Shown piece by piece: positions 23,981-33,374 of a DNA stretch of 64,000 nt. This DNA is from UBA6168 sp964508135 (lineage in GTDB: Bacteria > Bacteroidota > Bacteroidia > Chitinophagales > Saprospiraceae): NCBI GenBank assembly GCA_964508135.1, contig CAZDSU010000020.1, positions 1 through 64,000 of the forward strand. Direction: 5' to 3'. The translations under genes and the position numbers were made by a program. The notes under the pieces were generated by a model. That model was not told the DNA's origin. It saw nothing but the letters and a program-made list of their open reading frames with translations, and ran no database searches. Position 1 is the stretch's first letter. Each line of letters starts with the position of its first letter.

Positions 23981-26068
23981 TCACACTTTCCTCCCCTTCA
24001 ACCTTATCGAATTTCCAATTACCACCACGTCCGAGAAGGCCATGAACAGCGCTCCCCAAGTTGGGTTCAGGTAGCCCATCGCTGCCACGGGGATGGCCAC
24101 CACGTTGTAAGCGAATGCCCAAAAGAGGTTTTGCTTGATGGTCTGGAGTGTGGCAGTGGAGATGGCCAGGGCCTTGGCGAGGCGGTCGAGGTTGCCGTTG
24201 AGCAGGATGATTTGGGCGCTCTGCATGGCCACCTGCGAGGCATTGCTGAGGCTGACGCCGATGGTGGCCTGCGCCAATGCCGGAGCGTCGTTGATGCCGT
24301 CGCCAATCATGGCAGTGGGGGCTTCGGCGCTGAGTTGCTTGATGATGGCGAGCTTGTCGGCGGGCAGTTGCTCCGCAAAAATATGGGTGATGCCAAGCTG
24401 CTGCGCCACTTCGTTGACCTTGGAAGCTCGGTCGCCACTGAGCATGATGGGGGTGCGGCCCGTGCTGCGCAAGTAGTCCATTAGGGCGGCGGCATCGGGC
24501 TTCACGGCGTCCTCGATTTCGATGCTGGCGAGGGCTTGTCCGTTTTTGCTAAAAAATAATGCGGCCTGATTCTCTTGAAAATTTGCGCCAGCAAAGCGCT
24601 TTGAACCCAAGCGAAACTCATTGCCATCCGCATCAAATGCCGTTACGCCCTGCCCTTTCAATTCTTGGATTTTGGAAACTGTCACCTTCGGCAAATCCTG
24701 CTCGTTCGACAATTCCTTCATCAATGATTGGGCAATGGGGTGCGAAGAATGCCGCTCCATCTTCAACATCATCGCTCGTAGTTCTTCCTGATTATCAGCG
24801 AAGTAATTGATTTTTTTAATTTTAAAATCGCCGTTGGTCAGCGTACCCGTTTTGTCGAAGACGAAGTTTTTTATACCAGCGAACACTTCGATGGTTTGTG
24901 CCCCTTTCACCAAAATCCCATTCTTGGCCAATCGCCCGACGCCAACCATCACGGCGGTCGGGGTGGCGAGGCCCATCGCACAAGGACAGGAGATGACCAG
25001 CACGGCGATGGCGTTGAGCATGGCTTTTTGCGGAGCGATGTCGAAGAAAAACACGGACACGAAGAAGGTCAAAATGCTAATGCCCAGCACCACCGGCACG
25101 AAGACGCCACTGATGCGGTCGGCCAGCCGCTGGATGTCCGGCTTGTTGATTTGGGCAGATTTCACCAATTCTATCATCTGGCTGAGGGTCGTGTCACGGG
25201 TGGTGGCCGTGGCAGCGACGGTGAGGTTGCCCCCGGTGACGATGCTGCCGCCGAGCACCCGGTCGTCGGGCAGGCGGCTCACGGGCAGGCTCTCGCCGGT
25301 GAGCATGGACTCGTCCACGTCCGCCGAGCCTTTGAGTACCGTACCGTCCACGGGGATTTTGTCGCCCTCGTTCACTTGCAGCCAGTCGCCGGGCAACACC
25401 TCGCTCGCCTCGATGGTGACGACCGTTCCGCTGGGCATGATTTTCTTCGCCCACTCCACTTGCAAGCGGGTCAGGTCTTCGATGGCGCTGGTGGTTTGCT
25501 TGACGGCCCGTTTTTCAAACCAATTGCCCAGCAGCACCAGTGTGATGATGGTGGCGCTGGTCTCGAAAAACAGGTAATTCGGCTCGTTCATCACGGCCCC
25601 GATGGTGCTGTAAACGAAGGCTGCCGTAGCCCCGATAAAAATCAGGATGTCCATGTGCGTCGAGCCATTGCGGAGCGCCCCCAGACTGGTTTTTCCAAAA
25701 TGAAAAAAGCCGACGACGTAAACGGGCAGGCAGATAGCGAACTGCACCCAGGCGTTTTCCAAAAGATGGATGCCCGCCATCATGAGCAGGTGCGAACCTA
25801 ACAGCGGCACCGTGAAAATGGCGCAAAAGATAAGCTTTCGTTGGAGTGTCCAGTACGGCGTCACGTTGTCTTCCACGACGTGGTAGCCGAGCTTGTTGAT
25901 GCCTTCTTTGACCAGTTCCATCGGAACTTCGTCCGTTGGCTGCTCAAAAACGACCTCGCCGCTGGAGAAGTTGACGTTGACTTTTTGCAGCCCTTTTTTC
26001 TCCAAATACTTGGTTATGTTTGCTGCGCAAGAGGCGCAGTCCATGCCTTCTACTTTTAGTTCGACCAT
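23981..26068 (-). CDS. copA: Copper-translocating P1B-type ATPase
   Basis: This inner-membrane pump exports Cu(I) at the cost of ATP. The start at 26068 (MVELKVEGMDCASCAANI) places the single HMA metal-binding domain with its CxxC at the N-terminus. Also visible are the transmembrane CPC in VISCPCAMGLATPTAVM, the phosphorylated Asp in DKTGTLT, the SSHPIAQ of the P1B N-domain and GDGINDAPALA. Length (695 aa) fits. The 26 codons upstream in frame translate a word-repeat arm and are unlikely to be used. It is divergent from the following lipoprotein gene. Confidence 0.95.
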   Translation of the reverse strand: MVELKVEGMDCASCAANITKYLEKKGLQKVNVNFSSGEVVFEQPTDEVPMELVKEGINKLGYHVVEDNVTPYWTLQRKLIFCAIFTVPLLGSHLLMMAGIHLLENAWVQFAICLPVYVVGFFHFGKTSLGALRNGSTHMDILIFIGATAAFVYSTIGAVMNEPNYLFFETSATIITLVLLGNWFEKRAVKQTTSAIEDLTRLQVEWAKKIMPSGTVVTIEASEVLPGDWLQVNEGDKIPVDGTVLKGSADVDESMLTGESLPVSRLPDDRVLGGSIVTGGNLTVAATATTRDTTLSQMIELVKSAQINKPDIQRLADRISGVFVPVVLGISILTFFVSVFFFDIAPQKAMLNAIAVLVISCPCAMGLATPTAVMVGVGRLAKNGILVKGAQTIEVFAGIKNFVFDKTGTLTNGDFKIKKINYFADNQEELRAMMLKMERHSSHPIAQSLMKELSNEQDLPKVTVSKIQELKGQGVTAFDADGNEFRLGSKRFAGANFQENQAALFFSKNGQALASIEIEDAVKPDAAALMDYLRSTGRTPIMLSGDRASKVNEVAQQLGITHIFAEQLPADKLAIIKQLSAEAPTAMIGDGINDAPALAQATIGVSLSNASQVAMQSAQIILLNGNLDRLAKALAISTATLQTIKQNLFWAFAYNVVAIPVAAMGYLNPTWGALFMAFSDVVVIGNSIRLKGRKV

Positions 26069-26255
26069 TTTGAGCGTTTGAGTGTTTGAGGGCTTGTGCG
26101 TTTGAGAGAGATATGGAACTAATTGCAAATCAAACGATTGGAACAAGTAATCAGGCTTGAACTTTCTGGCTGATTTTTCATTTTTACCAATAACACGGGG
26201 TGAAGCATTCGCTTTGCCCCATCAATTTTATCAACAATCAAAAACGAGTTTCGAC

Positions 26256-27080
26256 ATGAAAGCAAAGATGTTTTTTCTTTTGACAGCATTTACCATGGCG
26301 TCGCTGTTTTTTGCCGCCTGCGGCAATGAAGGTGCCAACACAGAAGCCAATGAAGCGACAGCGGCTGACACTACTGCCCAGCAGACAGCACCTGCGCCCA
26401 GTGAAATCCGGCTTAGCCCGTTTCCATCTTCTCCTGAGTTTCCGAATGCAACAATGTCTTTTGGCTACGAAAAGGGCAGTTTCATTTTTCGCCCAATGAA
26501 CTACAAACTTAAACAGCAAACCCCTGATGCAGCACAAAAGATGTGCGCCAACTCGAAAGATGGCCAGCACATCCACCTAATCATTGACAATGAACCTTAC
26601 GATGCTGTTTATGAATCAACCTTTGAAAAGGCAGTAGAGGATGGTATGCACTATATCCTTGCCTTTTTTGGGCGCAGTTACCATGAGAGTGTCAAGTCTG
26701 AGGGCGCTTCCATGGCATTCAAAGCTGACGTGAGAAAAGGTAGAATCCACAATGGGCCGATGGTGGAAGAGGCCATGCTTTTTTACAGCCGTCCCAAAGG
26801 GAAATACGTGGGCAAGGCCGAAACCGACAAGGTTATGCTCGATTTTTTCCTCGTCAATACTAAACTTAGCCCAGATGGGTACAAGGTGAAAGTGCTGGTG
26901 AACGGTGAAAAGGAGTTTACCGTGGATAAATGGGAACCCTACTTCATCGAGGGCTTGCCGATGGGCGACAACAAAATCAAACTTACCCTGGTGGACAATG
27001 TCGGCAACCCGGTCAACGTACCATTGAACCCCGTGGAGCGGGTGTTCACCCTGCTGGAAGACCCGACGGAGGCGAAATGA
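26256..27080 (+). CDS. Hypothetical lipoprotein (conserved in Bacteroidota)
   Basis: The start at 26256 (MKAKMFFLLTAFTMASLFFAACGN) gives a clear lipobox with Cys at about 22, followed by an acidic Ala/Thr-rich linker, so the protein is lipid-anchored. The mature part has two lobes: a first around CANSKDGQHIHLIIDNEPYDAVYE to FFGRSYHESVKSEGAS, and a second of immunoglobulin-like strands (YKVKVLVNGEKEFTVDKWEPYFIEGL). Similar proteins occur in many Bacteroidota without known function. It ends 90 bases before a 100-N gap. An alternative start at 26157 would hide the signal. Confidence 0.82.
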   Translation: MKAKMFFLLTAFTMASLFFAACGNEGANTEANEATAADTTAQQTAPAPSEIRLSPFPSSPEFPNATMSFGYEKGSFIFRPMNYKLKQQTPDAAQKMCANSKDGQHIHLIIDNEPYDAVYESTFEKAVEDGMHYILAFFGRSYHESVKSEGASMAFKADVRKGRIHNGPMVEEAMLFYSRPKGKYVGKAETDKVMLDFFLVNTKLSPDGYKVKVLVNGEKEFTVDKWEPYFIEGLPMGDNKIKLTLVDNVGNPVNVPLNPVERVFTLLEDPTEAK

Positions 27081-27169
27081 GCAGATATTGAGGTATTGGG
27101 TTATTGGGATTTTATTGGGTAGTCCTGGGCAAAGTTCTTGCTCAGGACTACTTGATTTTAGATGCTTTT

Positions 27170-27269
27170 NNNNNNNNNNNNNNNNNNNNNNNNNNNNNNN
27201 NNNNNNNNNNNNNNNNNNNNNNNNNNNNNNNNNNNNNNNNNNNNNNNNNNNNNNNNNNNNNNNNNNNNN
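27170..27269. other. Assembly gap (100 N)
   Basis: One hundred N, probably a gap of unknown size. It removes the 3' end of the RluA gene. Repeats flank it: ttgaggtattgggttattggg words lie just to the left (27088-27110). Confidence 0.97.
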
Positions 27270-27955
27270 TCCTTCGGCAAATCGGCTTGGATGGTCATTC
27301 GTTCGCCAGTGGTGGGGTGGTTGAACACCAATTTCCCAGCATGGAGCGTGGTACGTGACATGAGTGGGCGCTCTTCTTCCTCGAATTTGCTCAATTTGAA
27401 CCGCCGCAATTTCACTTTTGAAAGCATAAAGGAACTCTGCCGACCATAGAGTGCATCAACCGCCAATGGATAGCCGATGGCATGAAGATGAACCCTGATT
27501 TGGTGCGTCCGTCCCGTTTCGATGCTGCACTCGATGAAGGTGAAATTCTTGAAAGTCTCCGTCACTTTGTAATTGGTTCGGGATGGTTTTCCACCATGCA
27601 CGACGGCCATTTTCTCAGGATGGGTCGGGTGCGGACCAAGCGGCTTGTCAATCAGCCCCTCCTGCTGGTGCATCACGCCTTCCACCAGGGCGAAGTAGAT
27701 TTTCTCCACCGTCCTATCCATGAACTGTTTGGAAAGTTCCTTGTGCGCCTCCTCCGTTTTGGTAAAAACCAAAATGCCGCTGGTCTCCCGGTCGAGTCGG
27801 TGAACGGTGAAAATCTTACCGAACTCGTTGCCGAGCATGTGGTACAAATTGGGCTTGTCCGGCGAAAAACGGTCGGGAATGGTGAGCAGGTTGGCGGGTT
27901 TGTTCACCACGACGAGGTCGTCGTCCTCGTAAACTATTTCTATTTGTAGCTTCAT
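27270..27955 (-). CDS. RluA-family pseudouridine synthase, 3' end lost in gap
   Basis: It converts uridine to pseudouridine in rRNA or tRNA. From MKLQIEIVYEDDDLVVVNKPAN the product has the catalytic Asp in HRLDRETSG, LVEGVMHQQEGLIDKPLG, and GRTHQIRVHLHAIGYPLAVDALYG. There is no S4 domain, so it is the short RluA/C type. About 229 residues are visible, up to MTIQADLPK, which is close to the usual end, so only a few residues are probably missing. An upstream in-frame Met would translate a purine-rich tandem repeat and is not favoured. Confidence 0.92.
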
Positions 27956-27956
27956 T

Positions 27957-27991
27957 TCAAAAGGAAAAAGGAAAAAGGAAAAAGGAAAAAG
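27957..27991. repeat. AAAAAGG tandem repeat
   Basis: About four to five copies of a 7-base unit (aaaaagg) lie between the RluA and UbiX genes, just upstream of the RluA start. It is purine-rich on the plus strand. Confidence 0.8.
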
Positions 27992-28002
27992 TAAGCACCT
28001 GC

Positions 28003-28560
28003 TCACTCCCCCCACCTGTATGTTTCCAGTTCAAAACCGGCTAAATCCAGCACCCTATCCACCACCGTGGCAGCAAGGGCTTCCATGTTTGACGGCCCGC
28101 TGTAAAACGACGGAATGGCCGGACAAATAATCCCACCCGCTTCCGTGATTGCAACCATGTTGCGCAGGTGGATGAGGCTGAACGGCGTTTCCCTTGGCAC
28201 CAAAATCAGGCGGCGTCGCTCTTTTAAAACCACGTCGGCAACACGGGTGAGCAGGTCGTCGGAGATGCCAGCAGCGATGCGCCCCATCGTGCCCATCGAA
28301 CAAGGACAAACGACCATGGTGTCGTACTTGGCCGAGCCGGATGCGAACGGGGCGGCAAAATTATCCTTTTCGTACACATCGAACGGATAATCTCGGTAGC
28401 TTTCGTTGCCAAGCTCCAATTGCCAGTTGAGCCGGGCGTTTTTGCTCATCACCACGCCCACGGCAGCCCATTGCGACTTTATTTGCACCAGTCGGTCAAA
28501 GAGGACTTTGGCGTAGATTGAACCACTCGAACCTGCCACAGCTACCACGATTTTTCGCAT
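28003..28560 (-). CDS. ubiX: UbiX-family flavin prenyltransferase
   Basis: It attaches a dimethylallyl group to FMN, making the prenylated flavin used by UbiD-type decarboxylases. The 185 residues match UbiX. Landmarks are the flavin loop VAGSSGSIYAKVL (8-20), VCPCSMGTMGRIAAGISDDLLTRVADVVLKE split over the phosphate site, RRRLILVPRETPFSLIHLRNM, and IICPAIPSFYS. It precedes the RluA gene in the same direction, 47 bases apart. No UbiD gene is in the window. Confidence 0.94.
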   Translation of the reverse strand: MRKIVVAVAGSSGSIYAKVLFDRLVQIKSQWAAVGVVMSKNARLNWQLELGNESYRDYPFDVYEKDNFAAPFASGSAKYDTMVVCPCSMGTMGRIAAGISDDLLTRVADVVLKERRRLILVPRETPFSLIHLRNMVAITEAGGIICPAIPSFYSGPSNMEALAATVVDRVLDLAGFELETYRWGE

Positions 28561-28712
28561 GAGTCTTTGTTGAAGTTAAAGTTTGTTTAAACAAAAGGGG
28601 GGTTGAGGGGTGTTTTGGTGAAATTGGTACTTTCGTTGCAAGTTAGCGATGTTCGTTCATTGCGAATTGCTGATGACGACCTTTTTACCTTGAACACATT
28701 AAATTATCAACA

Positions 28713-29267
28713 ATGAAAAAAGTTTTGTTTGTCGCCCTCGCCGTAATAGCCGTGGGCCTCATTTATGCCTTCATGCCGAAAAGCGACGCAGCTTCTGCTT
28801 CCACCAAGGGCGCAGTTGAGGGCGAAATTGCTTGGATGACTTGGGACGAAGCCGTGAAAGCCAATGAAAAAGCCCCCAAGAAAATCTTCATTGACTTCTA
28901 CACCGACTGGTGCGGCTGGTGCAAGAAAATGGACAAGTCCACTTTCATGGACGCTGGCGTCGTGGATTACGTGAACAAGAATTTCTACGCCGTGAAGTTC
29001 AATGCCGAGCAGAAGGAAGATGTCGTTTTCAAAGGCACAACTTTCTCCTGGACTGCCGGTGGCCGCAATGGATTCCACAAACTGGCTTACGAACTGCTTG
29101 ATGGCCGCCTCGGTTACCCAAGCTATGTGTACCTGACGCCAACTTATGAGCGCATATTGATTTCTCCGGGCTACAAAGAAGCCCCGATGCTTCAGAAAGA
29201 GTTGAAATTCGTGTCGGAAGACCACTATAATTCCACGAGCTGGGAGCAGTTTAAGAATAGCAATTGA
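28713..29267 (+). CDS. Membrane-anchored thioredoxin-fold protein
   Basis: The 184-residue product has an N-terminal hydrophobic segment (VLFVALAVIAVGLIYAFM) as signal anchor, then a thioredoxin-like domain with IDFYTDWCGWCKKMDKSTF, whose WCGWC holds the CxxC redox pair, and a cis-Pro region in RLGYPSYVYLTP. It resembles the soluble domain of DsbD and thioredoxin_7 proteins that deliver electrons or handle disulfides in the periplasm. It stands alone and converges on the 92-residue gene across an inverted repeat. Confidence 0.9.
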   Translation: MKKVLFVALAVIAVGLIYAFMPKSDAASASTKGAVEGEIAWMTWDEAVKANEKAPKKIFIDFYTDWCGWCKKMDKSTFMDAGVVDYVNKNFYAVKFNAEQKEDVVFKGTTFSWTAGGRNGFHKLAYELLDGRLGYPSYVYLTPTYERILISPGYKEAPMLQKELKFVSEDHYNSTSWEQFKNSN

Positions 29268-29350
29268 GAGATTGAGGGATTGAGGGATTGAGGGATTGAG
29301 GGGGCACGGTCGCCTCAATCTCTCAACCCCTCAAACGCTCAACCCCTCAA
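29263..29350. repeat. Intergenic word-repeat inverted repeat (GATTGAGG type)
   Basis: Three or more tandem attgaggg words (29264-29301) face cctcaatctctcaacccctc and caaacgctcaacccctcaa (29313-29350). The structure bridges two convergent genes and overlaps their last codons. Confidence 0.7.
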
Positions 29351-29625
29351 ATAATCTCCTCGAACTCCACCTTCGCCTTCGGCAAAAACCTGCCCAGCGC
29401 CTCGTTTTTCGAGTGGTGCATCTTCGCAAAATTTTCCATCACTTCATTCACAAGTTGTTCATCCACAAGCTGTTGCATCGTGGCAAAGTCGTTCAGTTCG
29501 TCGCTTTCCCGAAACTTGAAGGTCTGCTCATAAAGCCCTGTCTCGAACTTGACGGAGAGCTTGTTGTCCATCTTGAAAACCGTGATTTTCAGGGTCGGGT
29601 GGTCAATGTTTCCAATTATCCTCAT
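29347..29625 (-). CDS. Conserved hypothetical small protein (92 aa)
   Basis: No family is recognised. The product is acidic, has no signal peptide or membrane segment, and mixes strands (TLKITVFKMDNKLSVKFET) with helices (FATMQQLVDEQLVNEVMENFAKM). Its start overlaps the end of the DUF2520 gene by 23 bases, so it is probably co-translated with it. Confidence 0.7.
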   Translation of the reverse strand: MRIIGNIDHPTLKITVFKMDNKLSVKFETGLYEQTFKFRESDELNDFATMQQLVDEQLVNEVMENFAKMHHSKNEALGRFLPKAKVEFEEII

Positions 29626-30397
29626 GTACTCTTTTGATGTGTTTGGTCAAAATCCGATAAATATCCTGAAGGTCACCCCGCCCGTTGAGCATGGTTAGAT
29701 GCCGTTCGGTGGTTTTCCAATCGTGGCGGACGGCAGGGCCGGTCTGCATGAGTTTGGGCGGGCCGCTGTCGAGTTTGGCCACAGTTTCCCTGATGAGCGG
29801 CAGCAACATCTCGAAGGGCAATTGCTGTTTTTTTAAGCTGCTATGCCCGATTTCAAACAGGTGGTTGGTGAAGTTGTTGACGAAAACAGCCGCAAGGTGC
29901 AGCCATGCCCGCTGGGCGTCATTTACTTTGTAAACATGGGGGCTGAGTTTCAGCGCAAGCGTTTCAAGCACCTGTAAATCAGCGGGTTGCGAAACGCTTA
30001 GACAAATCGGTACCTCCGAAAAATCCAGTTGCCTTCCCTTGGTAAAAGTTTGAAGCGGGTAAAAAACGCCCGTTCGGTTCAGTTCAGGCGCTGCTTCGAA
30101 CACCTTGGCAGGTGTTGCCCCGGAAGTGTGAACAACCAGCTTGTCTTCCGGCACAAATTCTCCTATCTTTTTCACAACATCTACAATCGCATCGTCATGG
30201 ACTGCAATTATGTAGAGGTCGGCACGAGCAGTCAACCCATAAAGGTCGTCAATTGGTCGGGCGCCCAACACTTTGGCCAACTCTGTCGCTTTCGGCAAGC
30301 TTCGACTAAAAACCTGCACGACCTCCTCCCCCACTTCGACCAACTTCCTGCCGAGGTGAGTAGCCACGTTCCCTGCGCCGATGAGTGCGATTTTCAT
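29603..30397 (-). CDS. DUF2520 Rossmann-like oxidoreductase
   Basis: From MKIALIGAGNVATHLGRKL the 264-residue product has an NAD(P)-binding Rossmann domain (GAGNVATHLG, then VFSRSLPKA) and a helical C-terminal DUF2520 domain (QRAWLHLAAVFVNNFTNHLF, TGPAVRHDWKTTERHL). The fold is that of F420-dependent NADP reductases and 6-phosphogluconate-type dehydrogenases. The substrate is unknown, and it is conserved next to cell-envelope or cofactor genes in Bacteroidota. It sits 14 bases after the CcmF-like gene. Confidence 0.88.
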   Translation of the reverse strand: MKIALIGAGNVATHLGRKLVEVGEEVVQVFSRSLPKATELAKVLGARPIDDLYGLTARADLYIIAVHDDAIVDVVKKIGEFVPEDKLVVHTSGATPAKVFEAAPELNRTGVFYPLQTFTKGRQLDFSEVPICLSVSQPADLQVLETLALKLSPHVYKVNDAQRAWLHLAAVFVNNFTNHLFEIGHSSLKKQQLPFEMLLPLIRETVAKLDSGPPKLMQTGPAVRHDWKTTERHLTMLNGRGDLQDIYRILTKHIKRVHEDNWKH

Positions 30398-30410
30398 GAC
30401 AAACTTGTTT

Positions 30411-33272
30411 TCAAGCAGTTCCTGACTGCCCACTGCCAACTGTCGAACTGCCAACTAACTTCTCCTTCCGCCTCCGAAACATCGCCACCGCAAGCCCTAC
30501 CATCATCAGGGTAGAACCCAGCCAAAACAAGTTGATGCCAGGAAAGACGATGGATTCAAGAACGATATAATCCGTGCGGAATGATTGCTGGGCAATCTCG
30601 ACCGGAACGGGTTTGCTGCCGGTTTTGCCTTCGGCAATTTGCAGCTCGAAAGTCTCCGATGTGGGGTCAATTTTTGTTAAATAAAAATGCAGCCCCAGCG
30701 AAGGAATCTCGCCCTTCTCCGTGATGATTTCCCCGTTTCGGATGACGAAAATTGGCTCGGCGGTCAACGCCTCGCCAGTCTTTGGGTCGGTAGCCTGCAT
30801 GATGGCAGCCACGGCCACATCGCCTTTTTGCTTGCTGATTTTCGGTTCCTTGTTCACCCCAACGAAGGTGATTTTCTTGCCGTTGAGGGTAATGGACTGG
30901 CCATTTTTGAAGGTGAACTGCTTGAATTTCAAATCCTTATCTGCTTCGAGGAAGCGGAGGAGCGCCGACTCTGGCAGCCGCACTTTCATCGAAATATCGT
31001 TGAGCTGCACAGGCAGCGAACCCCACATCTGGCCACGCAGGTAGGCCATCGGCTCGGCGTAAAAGGTGGTGTCCTTTTTCTCAAATGCCAACTTTACTCC
31101 AACGGCGAAATCGCCTTCCTCGGGTTCGTAGTCCGGGTGGGTAGGCTCGTAATTGACGCCGACGACCGAAACCTTGGTCTCCGCTGCCACCATCCCGCCC
31201 GATTGGGTTTCGATGGAGTCAATGATGGCAACTGGCTGGCTGCCAATTTCATAGGGTCGGTACACGAGGTTGCTTTCCTGCTCTTGAGCGGCCTTGTCGC
31301 TGGTTTCCGAAGGCGGCATCATCAGGTGCGTGAAAATGTCCTTGCCAAAATAGCGCTTGGTGGACGGGTTGTACGCCTTCACCTCGGTCACTTTGTTGTC
31401 GTAAACGGCCTGCGGCTGCACGGTAAACTGCTCGGTGACCTTGCCCGTCGAGTCCAGTTTTTCGTAGTTGACCGTGAAAATCCGCAAGTTGCCCTCCATC
31501 GTGTCCTTCTGGTAGGTGACTTGGTAGCCGCTCATGTACATCGGCATGTTTTTGAAGAGCAGCACGTTTTTTTGGAGCATCTCGGCGTCGAGCAGGCCTG
31601 CTTGCGCCACAGGGTTGCTGGAAATGTGCTGCTTGTTGAGGCCGGAGGCAATCGTGCCCGCCACCATCAACCCAAACCCAATATGAGACAGTGCGGAGCC
31701 TGCCAGTTTGAGGTTGCCTTTTGCGAAGCTGAAAATATAATCAAGGTTGGCCACAACGGTGAAAAATCCCGAGAACATGAGCAGCCAAAACTGCCAATCA
31801 CCCAATTTTATCCAAAAGCTGGAAAGCAGCGTCAGCAGCGCCGCACCGCCTGCGGCAATGGCCGTGTGCTTGGCATACTTGTTTTTTTGCGAAGCGAAAT
31901 TGAACTCCCTGAAGCGCAAAAACTGCGCTCCCCCACTCAACAGCCCGATGAATACGGCAATCCAAACCATGTATTTGTTGAAATGGTCAATTGGGTTGTT
32001 GATGGTGTATCCCTTGAAATCGGGCTGAAAAACCTGCGCAATCTTGTTGAACACCGGCAAGGAGGTGGAGGCCGTTATGATGACTGCTGAAAACAGCAGC
32101 ACCAGCGAACCGATAAACATCCAAAACTCCTTGGAAGCGAGGGCTTCCTCCTCCTTCGAGGCGGGCATTTCTTTTCTTCGCAAAAACAGCAACCAAATGG
32201 CAGCAGCCGTGAAAAAAATCATGAATGCCGTCAGTTGTGTCTCCAGCCCAAGCTCGGTGAAGGCATGAACGGAGCTTTCGCCGAGGATACCGCTGCGGGT
32301 CATGAAGGTGGAATAGAGAATCATCACGAAAGTACCCGTGTAAAAAAGCAGCGTGCTCTTGATGGAATAGCCCGTGCTACGTGCCACGAGGTGGGTGTGT
32401 ATGCCCGCCACCAACAAAATCCATGGAACGAGCGACATGTTCTCCACGGGGTCCCATGCCCAGTAGCCGCCAAAACTCAAAGCTTCGTAAGCCCAAGCGC
32501 CGCCCATCAGGATGCCCGTGCCGAGGATGGCGCCACTGAACAACGCCCACGGCAGGGCAGGTTTCATCCACTCCTTGTACTCCCGCATCCAGAGACCAGC
32601 GATGGCGAAGGCGAACGGCACGACCGTGGAGGCGAACCCGAGGAAAAGCGTTGGCGGGTGGATGGTCATCCAATAATTTTGGAGCAGGGGGTTGAGGCCG
32701 TTGCCCTGGATGAGCTTCACATAGTCTGCATTGGCGAAGAGCGGTAAGTTCATCGTGTCTCGCAGGAGGAGCAGTGGGTTGCTGCCCATTTTCACCGTGT
32801 CGGTGAAGTAGATGCCGACAATCATGGTAAATATGAACGCCTGCACCAGCGAAATAACCGAGAGCACAGGTGCTTCCCACTTTTTTGCCCGCACCAAAAG
32901 GATGCCACCCAGCACCACGTGCCAGAACATCCAGAGGAGGAAACTGCCCTCCTGCCCTTCCCAAAACGCGGAAAAAATGTACTTGAACGGCAGGTCTTCG
33001 CTGACGTGCTGCCAGGCATACTGGTACTCGAATCGGCGGTTTATCATCGTGGCCAGAATGGTTCCCATGATGGCAAACACGCTCACGCCGTGCAGTATGA
33101 AACCCCAACGACCAATTTTGCGCCAGCCATTGTACTCCGGCAGGTCACGCCGTTGGGTGGCAAAAAAATAGCCCACTGCACCGAGTAGGCTCATTACGAA
33201 GCCAAAAACAAGAAAAAAATGGCCAAGCTGCTTGTAAATCAAGGCTTCGCCGACGTATTTGAGTTCTTCCAT
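30411..33272 (-). CDS. ccmF: Cytochrome c maturation haem-lyase subunit CcmF-like
   Basis: The 953-residue inner-membrane protein presents haem for ligation to apocytochrome c. The first two thirds contain about fourteen hydrophobic segments and the tryptophan-rich WWD-type loop ALSFGGYWAWDPVENMSLVPW, preceded by TIHPPTLFLGF. A long soluble domain (about 600-910) lies before a last helix (INLFWLGSTLMMVGLAVAMF). It is longer than proteobacterial CcmF (about 650 aa), as is common in Bacteroidota. The last codons run into a word repeat (actgccaactg). It pairs with the ccmE gene just upstream. Confidence 0.93.
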   Translation of the reverse strand: MEELKYVGEALIYKQLGHFFLVFGFVMSLLGAVGYFFATQRRDLPEYNGWRKIGRWGFILHGVSVFAIMGTILATMINRRFEYQYAWQHVSEDLPFKYIFSAFWEGQEGSFLLWMFWHVVLGGILLVRAKKWEAPVLSVISLVQAFIFTMIVGIYFTDTVKMGSNPLLLLRDTMNLPLFANADYVKLIQGNGLNPLLQNYWMTIHPPTLFLGFASTVVPFAFAIAGLWMREYKEWMKPALPWALFSGAILGTGILMGGAWAYEALSFGGYWAWDPVENMSLVPWILLVAGIHTHLVARSTGYSIKSTLLFYTGTFVMILYSTFMTRSGILGESSVHAFTELGLETQLTAFMIFFTAAAIWLLFLRRKEMPASKEEEALASKEFWMFIGSLVLLFSAVIITASTSLPVFNKIAQVFQPDFKGYTINNPIDHFNKYMVWIAVFIGLLSGGAQFLRFREFNFASQKNKYAKHTAIAAGGAALLTLLSSFWIKLGDWQFWLLMFSGFFTVVANLDYIFSFAKGNLKLAGSALSHIGFGLMVAGTIASGLNKQHISSNPVAQAGLLDAEMLQKNVLLFKNMPMYMSGYQVTYQKDTMEGNLRIFTVNYEKLDSTGKVTEQFTVQPQAVYDNKVTEVKAYNPSTKRYFGKDIFTHLMMPPSETSDKAAQEQESNLVYRPYEIGSQPVAIIDSIETQSGGMVAAETKVSVVGVNYEPTHPDYEPEEGDFAVGVKLAFEKKDTTFYAEPMAYLRGQMWGSLPVQLNDISMKVRLPESALLRFLEADKDLKFKQFTFKNGQSITLNGKKITFVGVNKEPKISKQKGDVAVAAIMQATDPKTGEALTAEPIFVIRNGEIITEKGEIPSLGLHFYLTKIDPTSETFELQIAEGKTGSKPVPVEIAQQSFRTDYIVLESIVFPGINLFWLGSTLMMVGLAVAMFRRRKEKLVGSSTVGSGQSGTA

Positions 33273-33290
33273 GTGAAGGGTTGGTCAAAG

Positions 33291-33368
33291 TTGAGAAGGG
33301 TTGAGGGGAGTTTAGATAGTTGAAGAGGAACTACTCAACCATCTAAACTCCCCTCAACCCTTCTCAAC
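33291..33368. repeat. Perfect intergenic inverted repeat between ccmE and ccmF
   Basis: The arm of 27 bases at 33291-33317 (ttgagaagggttgaggggag then tttagat) is a perfect complement of the arm ending at 33367. It lies in the 102-base gap between ccmE and ccmF on the transcribed path. It may attenuate ccmF expression. Confidence 0.75.
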
Positions 33369-33374
33369 CAAGCA

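Noticed and set aside
26069..26146. N-terminal extension of copA
   Set aside because: It would translate a word-repeat arm (gtttgagtgtttgagggc on the plus strand) ahead of a normal HMA start.
30687..32090. 467-codon open frame opposite ccmF
   Set aside because: It is antisense to a clearly conserved membrane protein, and its product has no recognisable domain.
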